A stretch of DNA of 64,000 nucleotides, taken from Methylococcaceae bacterium (GTDB lineage: Bacteria > Pseudomonadota > Gammaproteobacteria > Methylococcales > Methylomonadaceae). The position numbers and the translations under genes were made by a program. Each line of letters starts with the position of its first letter. Within the stretch, counting starts at the first letter, position 1. Positions 34,428 through 43,819 of this stretch are shown here, one piece after another. The stretch spans positions 1-64,000 of the forward strand of contig JAKIUK010000015.1 in the NCBI GenBank assembly GCA_021647585.1, read 5' to 3'. Below the pieces are notes generated by a model. It did not search any database. It was not told the origin of the DNA and saw nothing but the letters and a program-made list of their open reading frames with translations.

Positions 34428-35485
34428 AGATCGTCATTATAGGGGCCGGTCCTGCTGGCTCTTCTTGTGCGACACAACTGTTAAAGTCTGGAGTTGAAGT
34501 TGTTTTATTGGATAGAGAAAACTTTCCTCGACATGCTCCCGGGGAGACATTGCATCCCGGTATTGAGCCATTACTTGAACAGTTAGGTGTACTCGATTTA
34601 GTCAATCAAAAAGAATTTATTCGGCATGAAGGTATTTTTAATATTAGTGAAGATAAATCTACCTTTACCCCCTATGATGAAGATAAAAAATGGAAAGGCT
34701 TCCAACTATTCAGAAAAGAATTTGACTCGATTTTACTCAACAATGCAATTGAATTAGGCGCTGATTTTTTATCGGAAAGTTCACCTGTTTCTATAAAATT
34801 AACTCCACAAAATCAAATAGAATCCATTTCTACCTCTAATAAAAAGCTAGTAGGTGATTTTTTTATTGATGCTACCGGAAAAAGGGCGTGGTTGGTCAAC
34901 AGATTAAAAATTCCATTTAAAAATTATTCACCTAAACGCATCGCTTATTACGGTTATGTGGAAGCAAACGATTCGCTTGATTTAAAAAACCCAAAAATGA
35001 TTTGGGACAAGGGAGGATGGACATGGATAGCGAAAGTAAAAAAAAATCAAGTGAGCTGGGTACGATTAGATTTAAATGGGCAGGGGAAAAAAGACAAAAA
35101 CTGGTTACCGAAAGAATTACGCAGATTTCAACCCATAAAGATGAGTAAAGCAGTTGATGTCACTTGGCGAATGGCAGAGATTGTTTCGGATAAAAATTAT
35201 TTCTTTCTTGGGGATGCTACTTTTGTTCTTGATCCTGCTGCTTCTCATGGTGTTTTGAAAGCTATTATGAGTGGAATTATGGTTTCTCACTTAATAGTTA
35301 ATTCTGAAACAAGCAATATAAATGATATGCATAAAACCTATTATAACTGGTTAAATCAATGGTTTATTAAGGATAAGGATGAGCTAAATAAATTGTATAA
35401 AACTTTGACTACCTTTAAAAACCTGGAAGTCGAGAACTTTTCTAAAGAAAATCAAGGAGAAAGCAAGCGAATACATGGGGTCTAG
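34424..35485 (+). CDS. FAD-dependent oxidoreductase (LodB/tryptophan halogenase/GGR-like)
   Basis: 353 residues. FAD-binding GAGPAGSSCATQLLKSG at the N-terminus, the PGETLHPGIEPLLEQLGV motif typical of LodB, QhpG and geranylgeranyl-reductase-like flavoproteins, and the second FAD motif FFLGDATFVLDPAASHG near 265. The halogenase WxWxIP motif is absent (WTWIAKV is present instead), so halogenation is unlikely. Starts inside the stop of the preceding gene (ATGA), so the two products are made together and probably act together. Role as a post-translational modifier of the partner is inferred from the family and coupling. Confidence 0.78.
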   Translation: MKIVIIGAGPAGSSCATQLLKSGVEVVLLDRENFPRHAPGETLHPGIEPLLEQLGVLDLVNQKEFIRHEGIFNISEDKSTFTPYDEDKKWKGFQLFRKEFDSILLNNAIELGADFLSESSPVSIKLTPQNQIESISTSNKKLVGDFFIDATGKRAWLVNRLKIPFKNYSPKRIAYYGYVEANDSLDLKNPKMIWDKGGWTWIAKVKKNQVSWVRLDLNGQGKKDKNWLPKELRRFQPIKMSKAVDVTWRMAEIVSDKNYFFLGDATFVLDPAASHGVLKAIMSGIMVSHLIVNSETSNINDMHKTYYNWLNQWFIKDKDELNKLYKTLTTFKNLEVENFSKENQGESKRIHGV

Positions 35486-35520
35486 TCTTTCCATGACACA
35501 TACCCTGTCCTATTAGGGAA

Positions 35521-35898
35521 CTATGCTTTTAACAAATTCACATTATATAAAGGAATTAAGCTATCCCTAGTAACTAACGTTAATTTTTCGATAATAGCCT
35601 GTGCAATTAGCATGCGATCAAATGGATCTTTATGAATATTTGGCAACTCTCCCGCAAGTTTTGCATGATCAAAATTTATATTCAATGGGGTAAAGCGGTG
35701 TATTTCGATTTCTTCTTGTAAATTGTCAGGCACTATAAGCTTCCCCATCGCTGTTTTAATACTGATCTCCCAAGCGGAATCAGAACTGACAAAAACAATG
35801 TTTTTGCCATTAATTATGGCATCACGGGCATTTACTGAAAGTTTAGCATTCTTTTCCAATACTCAAATAAGCACATGGGTATCAAAAATCAGGTTCAT
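35521..35898 (-). pseudogene. VapC-like PIN toxin with premature TGA
   Basis: Read from ATG 35896-35898, which overlaps the antitoxin stop (TAATG), the product begins MNLIFDTHVLI, then TGA at 35863-35865, then VLEKNAKLSVNARDAI and a full PIN domain (DSAWEISIK, HKDPFDRMLIAQAI, TLVTRD). PIN toxins normally have Trp at the stop position (VLIW), so a TGG to TGA change explains the interruption. A TTG at 35857-35859 could restart translation but would lose the first catalytic aspartate (FDTH). The toxin is therefore probably inactive. Usual length would be 125 residues. Confidence 0.8.
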
Positions 35899-36155
35899 TA
35901 TTTATCTGGAAAAATAGTTGAGTTATGGTAATCATCAATTATTTGTTCATCAATATCATCAAAGTCTTCTGCCATTTTCACCTTGCCACTCCAGCTTCCT
36001 CCAAGCTCTCGGAGCGAGGTGTCTTCCCTATAGGCAGACAATATAGCAACCGGTTTACCTGCTTTACCAATAATGATAGATTCATTAGTCTCTTGAACCT
36101 TTTTTATTAAATGAGATAAGCTGGCTTTTGTATCGGAAATATTAATAATGCGCAT
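35898..36155 (-). CDS. Phd/YefM-type antitoxin
   Basis: 85 residues. N-terminal dimer and DNA-binding part MRIINISDTKASLSHLIKKV with ESIIIGKAGKPVAILSA, the Phd/YefM signature, and a charged C-terminal tail (KMAEDFDDIDEQIIDDY) that would wrap the toxin. It precedes the damaged vapC with a one-base overlap. These antitoxins also repress their own promoter. Confidence 0.88.
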   Translation of the reverse strand: MRIINISDTKASLSHLIKKVQETNESIIIGKAGKPVAILSAYREDTSLRELGGSWSGKVKMAEDFDDIDEQIIDDYHNSTIFPDK

Positions 36156-36210
36156 GTCAATGACCTCCTAATCTAAGTCGATAACATTATTTTTTATTGA
36201 GTCTAGTTAG

Positions 36211-36353
36211 TTCTACTTTGTCAGATTATAAATGTAGGGTGCATTGTACGCACCTAAATTATTTTTTATCCTTCCATTGCCGAAATGGTGCGTACAACGG
36301 CACCCTACGAAGATACCTTTGTAGAGTATCCATTCAAATGTGACAAAGTAGAA
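36211..36353. mobile_element. MITE-like element, copy 2 (TTCTACTTTGTCA termini)
   Basis: 143 bp with perfect 13-bp terminal inverted repeats TTCTACTTTGTCA and TGACAAAGTAGAA. TTAG flanks both ends directly, a likely 4-bp target duplication. Interior resembles copy 1 at 8170-8310 along its whole length, including the GGTGCGTACAACG segment. No ORF. Lies upstream of the Phd antitoxin. Confidence 0.88.
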
Positions 36354-36416
36354 TTAGGACCTGGTCTTATTGTCAATTATTAAGATCAGAACACCCGCTT
36401 ACGGTATTCACAAAAT

Positions 36417-37613
36417 TCAGACATATTGCCCTACACACCAACCCGAAGACCAGGCCCATTGAAAATTATAACCACCTAGCCAACCCGTTACATCAAGAAC
36501 TTCTCCCACAAAATACAAACCCCTGACTGTGTTACTTTCCATAGTCTTCGATGAAATTGCCGAGCAATCCACTCCGCCTAATGTGACTTCTGCGGTTCTA
36601 TAGCCTTCTGTACCGTTAGGTTTTATTTCCCAGTGTTCAACCGTGTATGCAATTTCATTAATTTGCTTATTTGAAAGGTCTTGTATTGAAACTGCTAGTA
36701 ATTTTTGATCAATTAATGCATCGACCAAGCGTTTAGGTAACCATTCTGTCAAAATGTTTTTTAGCTGCATTTTCACTTTGTCTGAGCGTTTTTTTTGTAA
36801 TTCAGATACCACATCCAAATCAGGGAGCAAATTTATATTCACTGTTTCCCCTGGTCGCCAATATGATGAAATTTGTAATATGGCGGGACCACTTAAACCT
36901 CGATGAGTAAATAACACATTTTCTTTAAAACTCTGCCTTTCATTGCTTACAACACAAGGAACAGCGATACCTGATAATGGCGAATATTTCTCCTTATCTT
37001 CAGGCTGTAAAGTAAATGGAACTAAAGCTGCACAGATGGGAAATACGGGTATGCCAAATTGTTCTGCGAGTTTATAACCAAACGTCGTTGCACCCATTTT
37101 AGGAATTGATAGCCCACCTGTGGCAACAACTATTGACTGACATTGAATGCTTTCTTTATCGGTATGAAGCTGAAATTGCTCTTCTTCACTATTAGGAGCT
37201 AAACCTTTATTGATACTTTGTATTTTACAATTAAGACGAATAGTCACATGCGCTTTTTCGCATTCGGCAAGTAACATATTTAAAATATCTTTGGCACTAT
37301 CATTACAAAATAACTGACCATGATTACGCTCATGAAAAGGAATCTGATATTGATCAACTAATGCCAGAAAGTCCCATTGAGTATAGCGACTTAATGCTGA
37401 TTTACAAAAATGTGGATTTTGTGAGATAAAGTTCTCAGCTTCAATCGAGTAGTTTGTAAAATTACATCGCCCTCCTCCCGACATAAGAATTTTTTTTCCG
37501 GCCTTGTTAGCACTATCTAACACTAATACTCGGCGACCACGTTTTCCTGCTTCAATCGCACACATTAAACCCGATGCTCCGGCACCTATAATAACCACAT
37601 CCGTTTTTAACAT
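36417..37613 (-). CDS. HI0933/YhiN-family flavoprotein
   Basis: 398 residues. N-terminal FAD motif GAGASGLMCAIEAGKRGRRV, then KILMSGGGRCNFTN, the hallmark of the HI0933/YhiN family, VVATGGLSIPKMGATTFGY in the middle and GLYFVGEVLDVTGWLGGYNF near the end. Members are NAD(P)/FAD-dependent with an unknown substrate, possibly disulfide- or tRNA-related. Stands alone between a MITE and acnB. Confidence 0.88.
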   Translation of the reverse strand: MLKTDVVIIGAGASGLMCAIEAGKRGRRVLVLDSANKAGKKILMSGGGRCNFTNYSIEAENFISQNPHFCKSALSRYTQWDFLALVDQYQIPFHERNHGQLFCNDSAKDILNMLLAECEKAHVTIRLNCKIQSINKGLAPNSEEEQFQLHTDKESIQCQSIVVATGGLSIPKMGATTFGYKLAEQFGIPVFPICAALVPFTLQPEDKEKYSPLSGIAVPCVVSNERQSFKENVLFTHRGLSGPAILQISSYWRPGETVNINLLPDLDVVSELQKKRSDKVKMQLKNILTEWLPKRLVDALIDQKLLAVSIQDLSNKQINEIAYTVEHWEIKPNGTEGYRTAEVTLGGVDCSAISSKTMESNTVRGLYFVGEVLDVTGWLGGYNFQWAWSSGWCVGQYV

Positions 37614-37627
37614 TTGCTTTTAAATAT

Positions 37628-37696
37628 ATAGGATGTGCTAAGAAACGAAGCGCATCTTTCGCGATTGATGCGTTTCCTATCGTCAGCACATCCTAT
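37628..37696. repeat. Inverted repeat between acnB and the YhiN-type gene
   Basis: 69 bp with perfect 12-bp outer arms (ATAGGATGTGCT at 37628-37639, complement at 37685-37696) and an imperfect inner pair around ACGAAGCGCATC and GATGCGTTTCCT. A dispersed hairpin-type repeat; it may also end the acnB transcript. Confidence 0.75.
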
Positions 37697-37726
37697 GTAA
37701 TCACCCAGACTTAATGGCAGAAATCC

Positions 37727-40273
37727 TTATGTTTGTTGATAACGCTCAATTTGATCAAAATTCAAATAACGATAAGTGTCTTCAGCCGTTTCATTAATTT
37801 GCTCATAATATTGCATATATTCAGAAAAAGTTGGGATTTTTCCTAAAATTGAACACACAGATGCTAGTTCCGCAGAGCTCAGATATACATTTGCATTATT
37901 TCCCAACCGGTTAGGAAAATTACGTGTAGATGTTGAAACTACCGTTGCATTATCAGCCACTCTGGCCTGATTGCCCATACACAATGAACACCCCGGCATT
38001 TCCATACGTGCCCCTGATTTACCAAAGGTACTGTAATAGCCTTCTTCTGTTAACTGGTCCTGATCCATTTTAGTTGGCGGAGACACCCAGAGTTGTGTGG
38101 GTAATCGTCCTTCATGTTTTTCCAGCAATTTTCCTGCTGCACGAAAATGACCAATATTGGTCATGCAAGAGCCTAAGAATACTTCATCAATTTTGGTGCC
38201 TGCAACATCGGATAAAGTTTTAACATCATCAGGATCATTCGGGCATGCCATAAGTGGTTCTTTAATTTCATTAAGATCAATTTCAATCACTTCAAAATAT
38301 TCAGCATCTGCATCAGGCTCCAGCAATACCGGATTTGCTAACCATTCTTGCATCTGCTCAATTCTACGATTAATAGTTCTGACTTCACCATAGCCTTCAG
38401 CTACCATCCATTTCAGTAGGGTGATATTTGAATTAATATATTCACTAATAGGTGCTTCATTCAATCGAATGGTACAACCTCCTGCTGAACGTTCTGCTGA
38501 TGCATCTGATAATTCAAAGGCTTGCTCTACTTTTAAATCAGGTAAACCCTCAATCTCCAGGATGCGACCTGAAAAAACATTCTTCTTGCCTTTTTTCTCA
38601 ACGGTCAACAAGCCTTTCTGAATGGCTGCATAAGGAATTGCATTCACCAGATCACGTAAAGTAATACCAGGTTGCATTTCACCTTTGAATCGTACCAAAA
38701 CAGACTCAGGCATATCTAATGGCATCACTCCGGTTGCTGCCGCAAAAGCGACCAGACCTGAGCCGGCTGGAAATGAAATCCCCATAGGAAAACGGGTATG
38801 CGAATCACCTCCGGTGCCCACAGTATCGGGCAATAACATACGGTTTAACCAGGAATGGATAATACCATCACCCGGGCGTAGGGCTACCCCTCCCCGATTC
38901 ATAATAAAATCTGGGAGTGTATGCTGCATTTCTACATCTATTGGCTTGGGATAAGCTGCTGTATGACAAAATGACTGCATCACCAGATCTGCGGAAAATC
39001 CTAAACAGGCCAGGTCTTTTAATTCATCTCGAGTCATAGGCCCAGTGGTATCTTGAGAGCCCACTGTGGTCATTGTTGGTTCACAATACGTATCTGCACG
39101 AACACCCGCTACACCACAGGCTTTACCCACAATTTTTTGTGCCAGTGTATAGCCCTTATTGCTTTCTGCTTTATCTTGTGGACGCTGGAAAACATCTGAT
39201 GCATCCAGTCCCAATGATTGTCTTGCTCTATCCGTTAACCCACGCCCAATAATCAAAGGAATTCGACCGCCTGCACGGACTTCATCCAATATGACATTGG
39301 TTTTTAATTCAAATTCAGAGATAACTTCTTCACTATCATGTTTTTTAACCAGACCTTGGAAGGGGTAGATGTCAATGACATCACCCATTGCCATGTGCTC
39401 TACATCACACTCAAAGGGTAATGCACCCGAATCTTCCATGGTATTAAAGAAAATAGGTGCAATTTTGCCACCTATACATACGCCTCCTGCTTTTTTATTG
39501 GGTACATTAGGAATATCATTTCCGGTGTACCACAACACTGAATTGGTAGCTGATTTACGTGACGACCCGGTACCAACAACATCTCCTACATAAGCAACAG
39601 GAAAACCTTTTTGTTTCAAGTCTTCGATTTGCTGCTCGGCATTGGTAATTCCTTCCCTGGGAATTTTAAGCATTGCTTTAGCATGTAAGGGAATATCAGG
39701 GCGAGACCACGCATCAGGAGCCGGCGACAAGTCATCGGTATTGGTTTCGCCAGTCACTTTAAACACAGAAACTGTTAATTTTTCAGGTACTTCCGGCTTA
39801 CTGATAAACCATTCAGCTTCCGCCCAGGAGTTTATAACCTGTTTGGCAAAATCATTACCTGCATCTGCTTTTTCTTTTACATCATGAAATGCATCAAAAA
39901 CTAATAAGGTATGAGATAAAGCCTTAACAGCAATAGCTGCTAACTCATCGTTATCCAGTAACTCAATTAGCGGCGCAACATTATAGCCACCCAGCATAGT
40001 ACCCAATAATTCAGTTGCCCTGGCCGCATCTAAAATGGGCGAAGAGTCTTCACCTTTTGCAACTGCTGCAAGAAATCCCGCTTTTACATAGGCGGCTTCA
40101 TCCACCCCGGCTGGTACTCGATTAACCAGCAAATTAAGAAGAAACTCTTCTTCACCTGCCGGAGGTTGTTTTATTAATTCAACTAAACCTGCAACTTGTT
40201 CAGCATTTAAAGGCTGTGGAACTATTCCTTCAGCCGCTCGTTCTGCAACATGTTTGCGGTATTGCTCTAGCAT
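37727..40273 (-). CDS. acnB: Aconitase B / 2-methylisocitrate dehydratase
   Basis: 848 residues, close to E. coli AcnB (865). N-terminal HEAT-like domain (MLEQYRKHVAERAAEGIVPQ), swivel domain placed before the catalytic domains as in AcnB (VGDVVGTGSSRKSATNSVLW), substrate site MTVGSQDTTGPMT-type segment and the 4Fe-4S cysteines in GSCMTNIGHF and CSLCMGNQARV. Interconverts citrate and isocitrate in the TCA cycle. Apparently monocistronic. Confidence 0.96.
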   Translation of the reverse strand: MLEQYRKHVAERAAEGIVPQPLNAEQVAGLVELIKQPPAGEEEFLLNLLVNRVPAGVDEAAYVKAGFLAAVAKGEDSSPILDAARATELLGTMLGGYNVAPLIELLDNDELAAIAVKALSHTLLVFDAFHDVKEKADAGNDFAKQVINSWAEAEWFISKPEVPEKLTVSVFKVTGETNTDDLSPAPDAWSRPDIPLHAKAMLKIPREGITNAEQQIEDLKQKGFPVAYVGDVVGTGSSRKSATNSVLWYTGNDIPNVPNKKAGGVCIGGKIAPIFFNTMEDSGALPFECDVEHMAMGDVIDIYPFQGLVKKHDSEEVISEFELKTNVILDEVRAGGRIPLIIGRGLTDRARQSLGLDASDVFQRPQDKAESNKGYTLAQKIVGKACGVAGVRADTYCEPTMTTVGSQDTTGPMTRDELKDLACLGFSADLVMQSFCHTAAYPKPIDVEMQHTLPDFIMNRGGVALRPGDGIIHSWLNRMLLPDTVGTGGDSHTRFPMGISFPAGSGLVAFAAATGVMPLDMPESVLVRFKGEMQPGITLRDLVNAIPYAAIQKGLLTVEKKGKKNVFSGRILEIEGLPDLKVEQAFELSDASAERSAGGCTIRLNEAPISEYINSNITLLKWMVAEGYGEVRTINRRIEQMQEWLANPVLLEPDADAEYFEVIEIDLNEIKEPLMACPNDPDDVKTLSDVAGTKIDEVFLGSCMTNIGHFRAAGKLLEKHEGRLPTQLWVSPPTKMDQDQLTEEGYYSTFGKSGARMEMPGCSLCMGNQARVADNATVVSTSTRNFPNRLGNNANVYLSSAELASVCSILGKIPTFSEYMQYYEQINETAEDTYRYLNFDQIERYQQT

Positions 40274-40492
40274 TATGCACCCTTAATATAACTAAAAATT
40301 TAATCACTTGATTTTATCAGATTGTTGTATCTGTTATAAGTCTGTTTGTGTCAATTATTTTAACAATGCCTTGCCTACAAAATCCCATACAAATCAATAA
40401 AAAATCACAAACTATTGATTGTTATTAACTTTTTTTAAAAGGCATCTTTTATGCTTAATTTATTGTAACAAACCAAGCAACGGGTGGATTCA

Positions 40493-40702
40493 ATGAAAAT
40501 GTTCAATAATATCAGTGAAGTCAATATTGTTAGAGCCGTATTTATAGAAACTTTAAGTGACGAATTTACCGCCAAAACGGGGGTAGGTGTTTATGCGTAC
40601 CTAGCACCTGTAGATATAAACCAATTATTTAAAGAATATTTACATCAACATTCAGCCATTAGAACTTTTGTTAGACGCTGCGTGAAATTCACTTTAGCCT
40701 AA
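40493..40702 (+). CDS. Small protein of unknown function
   Basis: 69 residues from ATG 40493 (MKMFNNISEVNIVRAVFIET); GGGTGG lies about 5 nt upstream. A GTG at 40484 would add three residues. Not recognised; no signal peptide or membrane segment. The open frame, start signal and ordinary amino-acid composition favour a real gene, but it has no informative neighbour, lying alone between acnB and yheT. Confidence 0.5.
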   Translation: MKMFNNISEVNIVRAVFIETLSDEFTAKTGVGVYAYLAPVDINQLFKEYLHQHSAIRTFVRRCVKFTLA

Positions 40703-40789
40703 TACCAATATTATAATGTCTGACAGGGACAGAGTTACCAAGCCCATCAATGACAGCACATTATCATATTAAACTCAGCAGAAACAAAC

Positions 40790-41782
40790 CTACACAGTTA
40801 ATTGTTGCTGCAAAAACTCTGGAATGCGCTGTTCTAACCAATATTCAGGTTTAAAAGGATTAATCCCGCCAACAAACCCTACATGCCCTCCTCCTTGAGT
40901 TAGTTCTAAGCAAACCATGGCTGACAGCTCATTGTGACCAGGAATGACATCTTTTGACATAAAAGGGTCGTCTTGAGATTGTATCAACAATGTGGGTATT
41001 GCAATTGTTTTTAGGAAACTTCTAGAACTGGATTTCTGATAATAGTCCTCTGCACTTTTGTAACCATGCAACTTTGCAACAACCTGTCCATCATATTGCC
41101 AAAAGGATTTGATCTCTGACAAATCACCTAATTGACTAATTTTTTCCGCTTCCTTATGTTGCCCAGTAGTTAAAAGGTGCTGTTGTTTAATCTTTATATA
41201 ATCTTTTAACTCATTGAGTAAGTTATTTCGATATATTCTGGAAAAACCAGAATCCAATCTTGTTGCACAAGAACTCAGAACAAAAGGCACAGAAACTGAA
41301 ATGGCACAAAACAAAGACAATTTATTACCTTGCTCACCTAACCATTTTAATAGCACATTACCTCCCAATGAAAAACCAACCACTGCAATGGCAACATCGG
41401 GTTCACGTTTTCGCAATGTTTGATAAACAAAATGGATATCTTCTGTTTCTCCAGAGTGATAGCAACGGGCTAAATTATTAGATTCACCGCTACAACCACG
41501 GAAATTCAAAGCAACACTACGGAATCCCTGATCTATTAATACCTGCTGTAAACCTTTGATATATCCTGATTGTGAACTGCCTGTTAAACCATGTAGCAAA
41601 ATCACCAAGGGCTGTTTTCCTTTGCCACAAAAATCCAGATCAACAAAGTCATTATCCGGTGTAATTAATCGTTCTCGCCAAACATCTGTATGGCAAGTAG
41701 TTTTACGGAAAAACGAAGGAAATATAGTTTGTAAATGTGTATTGTTTAACCACCAGGCGGGCTTAAATGTTGTCTGCTGCAT
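40790..41782 (-). CDS. yheT: YheT-family alpha/beta hydrolase
   Basis: 330 residues. PAWWLNNTHLQTIFPSFFR at the start is the YheT signature; oxyanion region LLHGLTGSSQSGYIKGL, VALNFRGCSGESN, nucleophile GFSLGGN near 146, Asp in QSQDDPFM and His in GGGHVGFVGG near 300. A cytoplasmic hydrolase of unknown natural substrate, related to ABHD1/3 proteins. It follows sbcB on the same strand by 20 bp, so they may be cotranscribed. Confidence 0.9.
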   Translation of the reverse strand: MQQTTFKPAWWLNNTHLQTIFPSFFRKTTCHTDVWRERLITPDNDFVDLDFCGKGKQPLVILLHGLTGSSQSGYIKGLQQVLIDQGFRSVALNFRGCSGESNNLARCYHSGETEDIHFVYQTLRKREPDVAIAVVGFSLGGNVLLKWLGEQGNKLSLFCAISVSVPFVLSSCATRLDSGFSRIYRNNLLNELKDYIKIKQQHLLTTGQHKEAEKISQLGDLSEIKSFWQYDGQVVAKLHGYKSAEDYYQKSSSRSFLKTIAIPTLLIQSQDDPFMSKDVIPGHNELSAMVCLELTQGGGHVGFVGGINPFKPEYWLEQRIPEFLQQQLTV

Positions 41783-41802
41783 TAAAGTTTAAAACGTTGA
41801 AA

Positions 41803-43230
41803 TTAAGAGGAGTGGTTTAAGAGTGTTTTAGCGTACTTTTGTAGGCTGTTAATAATTTGCATGTGCTTTTCATCACCCTTGTATTGTTCGGCAAGTGAAT
41901 CAAGATTAGAAAAGTAATCAGACGCTATTGACGTTAAAACAGACTGACAATGTTTTGCCCACTGTTGCTGCTCATCATTCGTTAATGAATCTGGAAAATT
42001 TCTAGCCCGGTATCGAAAATACAACTCTTTAAATCTTTTATCTGCGATAGATAACTTTAATGTTGCCAGCTTTTGTGGTGATGCTTTACGAATTTTCTCA
42101 AACACCCGTTTATCATCATAAGAAAAGAAACCATCATATAACATAGCATCAACATTACCTTTATTATCAAATGATCTTTGCTGCTGAAAGACCTCAGAAA
42201 TAACTGCGACTATCCTTTTATTAGATTTTAATATGTCTAAATTAGCTAAACATGCCTGACGATCAATCGCTAAGCGCTGTGTATTTTCCGGTAATAAGGT
42301 TTTTGCAATGGCCAGAAAAGGGCATTTATTAATATGCACTAATTTTAATGGAATAGGGAGTTTATCACCTAATTCATCATGTTTGGTGTAGAGTCTTTCT
42401 CTGATCTGATCAGCAGATAATTCTAATAATGGAGCAATATCCTGGGCCAGGTCAACCACTACAACAGCATTTGTATTAATAGGGTGCCAGGTAACGGGCG
42501 CTACTAAAGCTATATTCCCTCTAGCTGAACCAAACATACCAGAGACATGAACCAAAGGTGTCATTTGCTTTACATCAATCAACGCTTTGACATTATTTTT
42601 ATTTCGTAGATCAAAGTAATAGTTAAAAAGCTTAGGCGCTTTTTGTTTGATTAACTTTGCAATTGCTATAGTCGCATAAACATCTGATGTCGCATCATGG
42701 GCATGTTCATGACTGATATCATTAGCCTGGGTTAATAATTCCAGACGAAAACTAGGCATTCCCTGTTCATTTTTCGGCCACACAATACCATCAGGACGTA
42801 AGGCATAGGTAGCACGAAGCAAATCAATAATGTCCCAACGTGAGTTGCCATTTTTCCAGCTATGTTCATAAGGATCATAAAAGTTTCGATAAAAAATATT
42901 CCGTGAAACTTCTTCATCAAAACGAATGCTGTTATAGCCAACAACACATGTATTTATTCGAGTAAACTGATGGTTAATTCTAGCGGAAAACTCTGCTTCT
43001 GAAACGCCTTCAGACTGCGTTATTTCAGGTGTAATCCCAGTAATTAACGCAGCTTCTGGACTGGGTAAATAATCATTGGCCAAACGACAATAAAACATGT
43101 CCGGTTCGCCTATGATATTAAAGTCCATGTCTGTACGAATACCGGCAAACTGAGAGGGTCTATCTAGCGCCGGGTTTAACCCCCAGGTTTCATAGTCATG
43201 CCAGTAGAAGGTTGGTTGTTGAGATGTCAT
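41803..43230 (-). CDS. sbcB: Exodeoxyribonuclease I
   Basis: 475 residues, the family length. DnaQ-like exonuclease with DYETWGLNP (DxE motif), GYNSIRFDEEVSRNIFYRNF and the third motif EHAHDATSDVYA, followed by the SH3-like and helical ExoI C-terminal domains (MTPLVHVSGMFGSARGN). Degrades single-stranded DNA 3' to 5' in recombination and mismatch repair. Confidence 0.95.
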   Translation of the reverse strand: MTSQQPTFYWHDYETWGLNPALDRPSQFAGIRTDMDFNIIGEPDMFYCRLANDYLPSPEAALITGITPEITQSEGVSEAEFSARINHQFTRINTCVVGYNSIRFDEEVSRNIFYRNFYDPYEHSWKNGNSRWDIIDLLRATYALRPDGIVWPKNEQGMPSFRLELLTQANDISHEHAHDATSDVYATIAIAKLIKQKAPKLFNYYFDLRNKNNVKALIDVKQMTPLVHVSGMFGSARGNIALVAPVTWHPINTNAVVVVDLAQDIAPLLELSADQIRERLYTKHDELGDKLPIPLKLVHINKCPFLAIAKTLLPENTQRLAIDRQACLANLDILKSNKRIVAVISEVFQQQRSFDNKGNVDAMLYDGFFSYDDKRVFEKIRKASPQKLATLKLSIADKRFKELYFRYRARNFPDSLTNDEQQQWAKHCQSVLTSIASDYFSNLDSLAEQYKGDEKHMQIINSLQKYAKTLLNHSS

Positions 43231-43356
43231 ATTGACTGGAGGTTCTGTGGGCGCATTTGTCCTCAGCGCAAATTCTTAAACAACAAAATATGTTTTATAA
43301 CTTTATATCGCTTATACCAAGGACTGGAGTCACTTAAGCATGCTTTTAAACTAAAT

Positions 43357-43749
43357 TTAAATTGAGACTATAGCCTTTAATACATCTGTACGACTCACTA
43401 TTCCTACTAGACTCTTATCTTGAAAGACGGGATAGCTTCTTAATGATGAATCTTGAAACTTGTCAGCCAGATCAACAATACTAGACTTAGCATCAACTGA
43501 TATGATTTCCTTAGTCATATATTCTTCCACTTTACCACTCATGCCTTGATTATACGACGCACTAAGTACCACTTTCATACAATCAATTTCTGAAAACATC
43601 CCTACAAGCTTCCCTGATTGATCAAGTACAGGGGCGCAGGTTATCTTATGACTCAATAATTGTTTAATAGCGGCTAAAGCATCAATATCTGCTTTGACAG
43701 TCATTATATTTTTGGTCATGTAATCTGCAATTGTAATTTTTGCCAACAT
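43357..43749 (-). CDS. CBS-pair domain protein
   Basis: 130 residues made of two CBS repeats only: IADYMTKNIMTVKADIDALA and VEEYMTKEIISVDAKSSIVD each start a repeat, with the usual GMFSEIDCMKVV and GIVSRTDVLKAI ends. Such stand-alone CBS pairs bind adenine nucleotides as energy sensors. Partner unknown. Lies between sbcB and nqrM, 71 bp after nqrM. Confidence 0.88.
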   Translation of the reverse strand: MLAKITIADYMTKNIMTVKADIDALAAIKQLLSHKITCAPVLDQSGKLVGMFSEIDCMKVVLSASYNQGMSGKVEEYMTKEIISVDAKSSIVDLADKFQDSSLRSYPVFQDKSLVGIVSRTDVLKAIVSI

Positions 43750-43819
43750 AAATTTCCCCTTGTTATAATTATTGAATTAAGGCAAAAGTACTCTACCGTT
43801 ATAGAAAGAGACCTTTCAA

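Noticed and set aside
35863..35865. Recoding of TGA as Trp or selenocysteine in the VapC gene
   Set aside because: Many other genes in the window end at TGA and PIN toxins have Trp, not Cys, at this place; a nonsense mutation is simpler.
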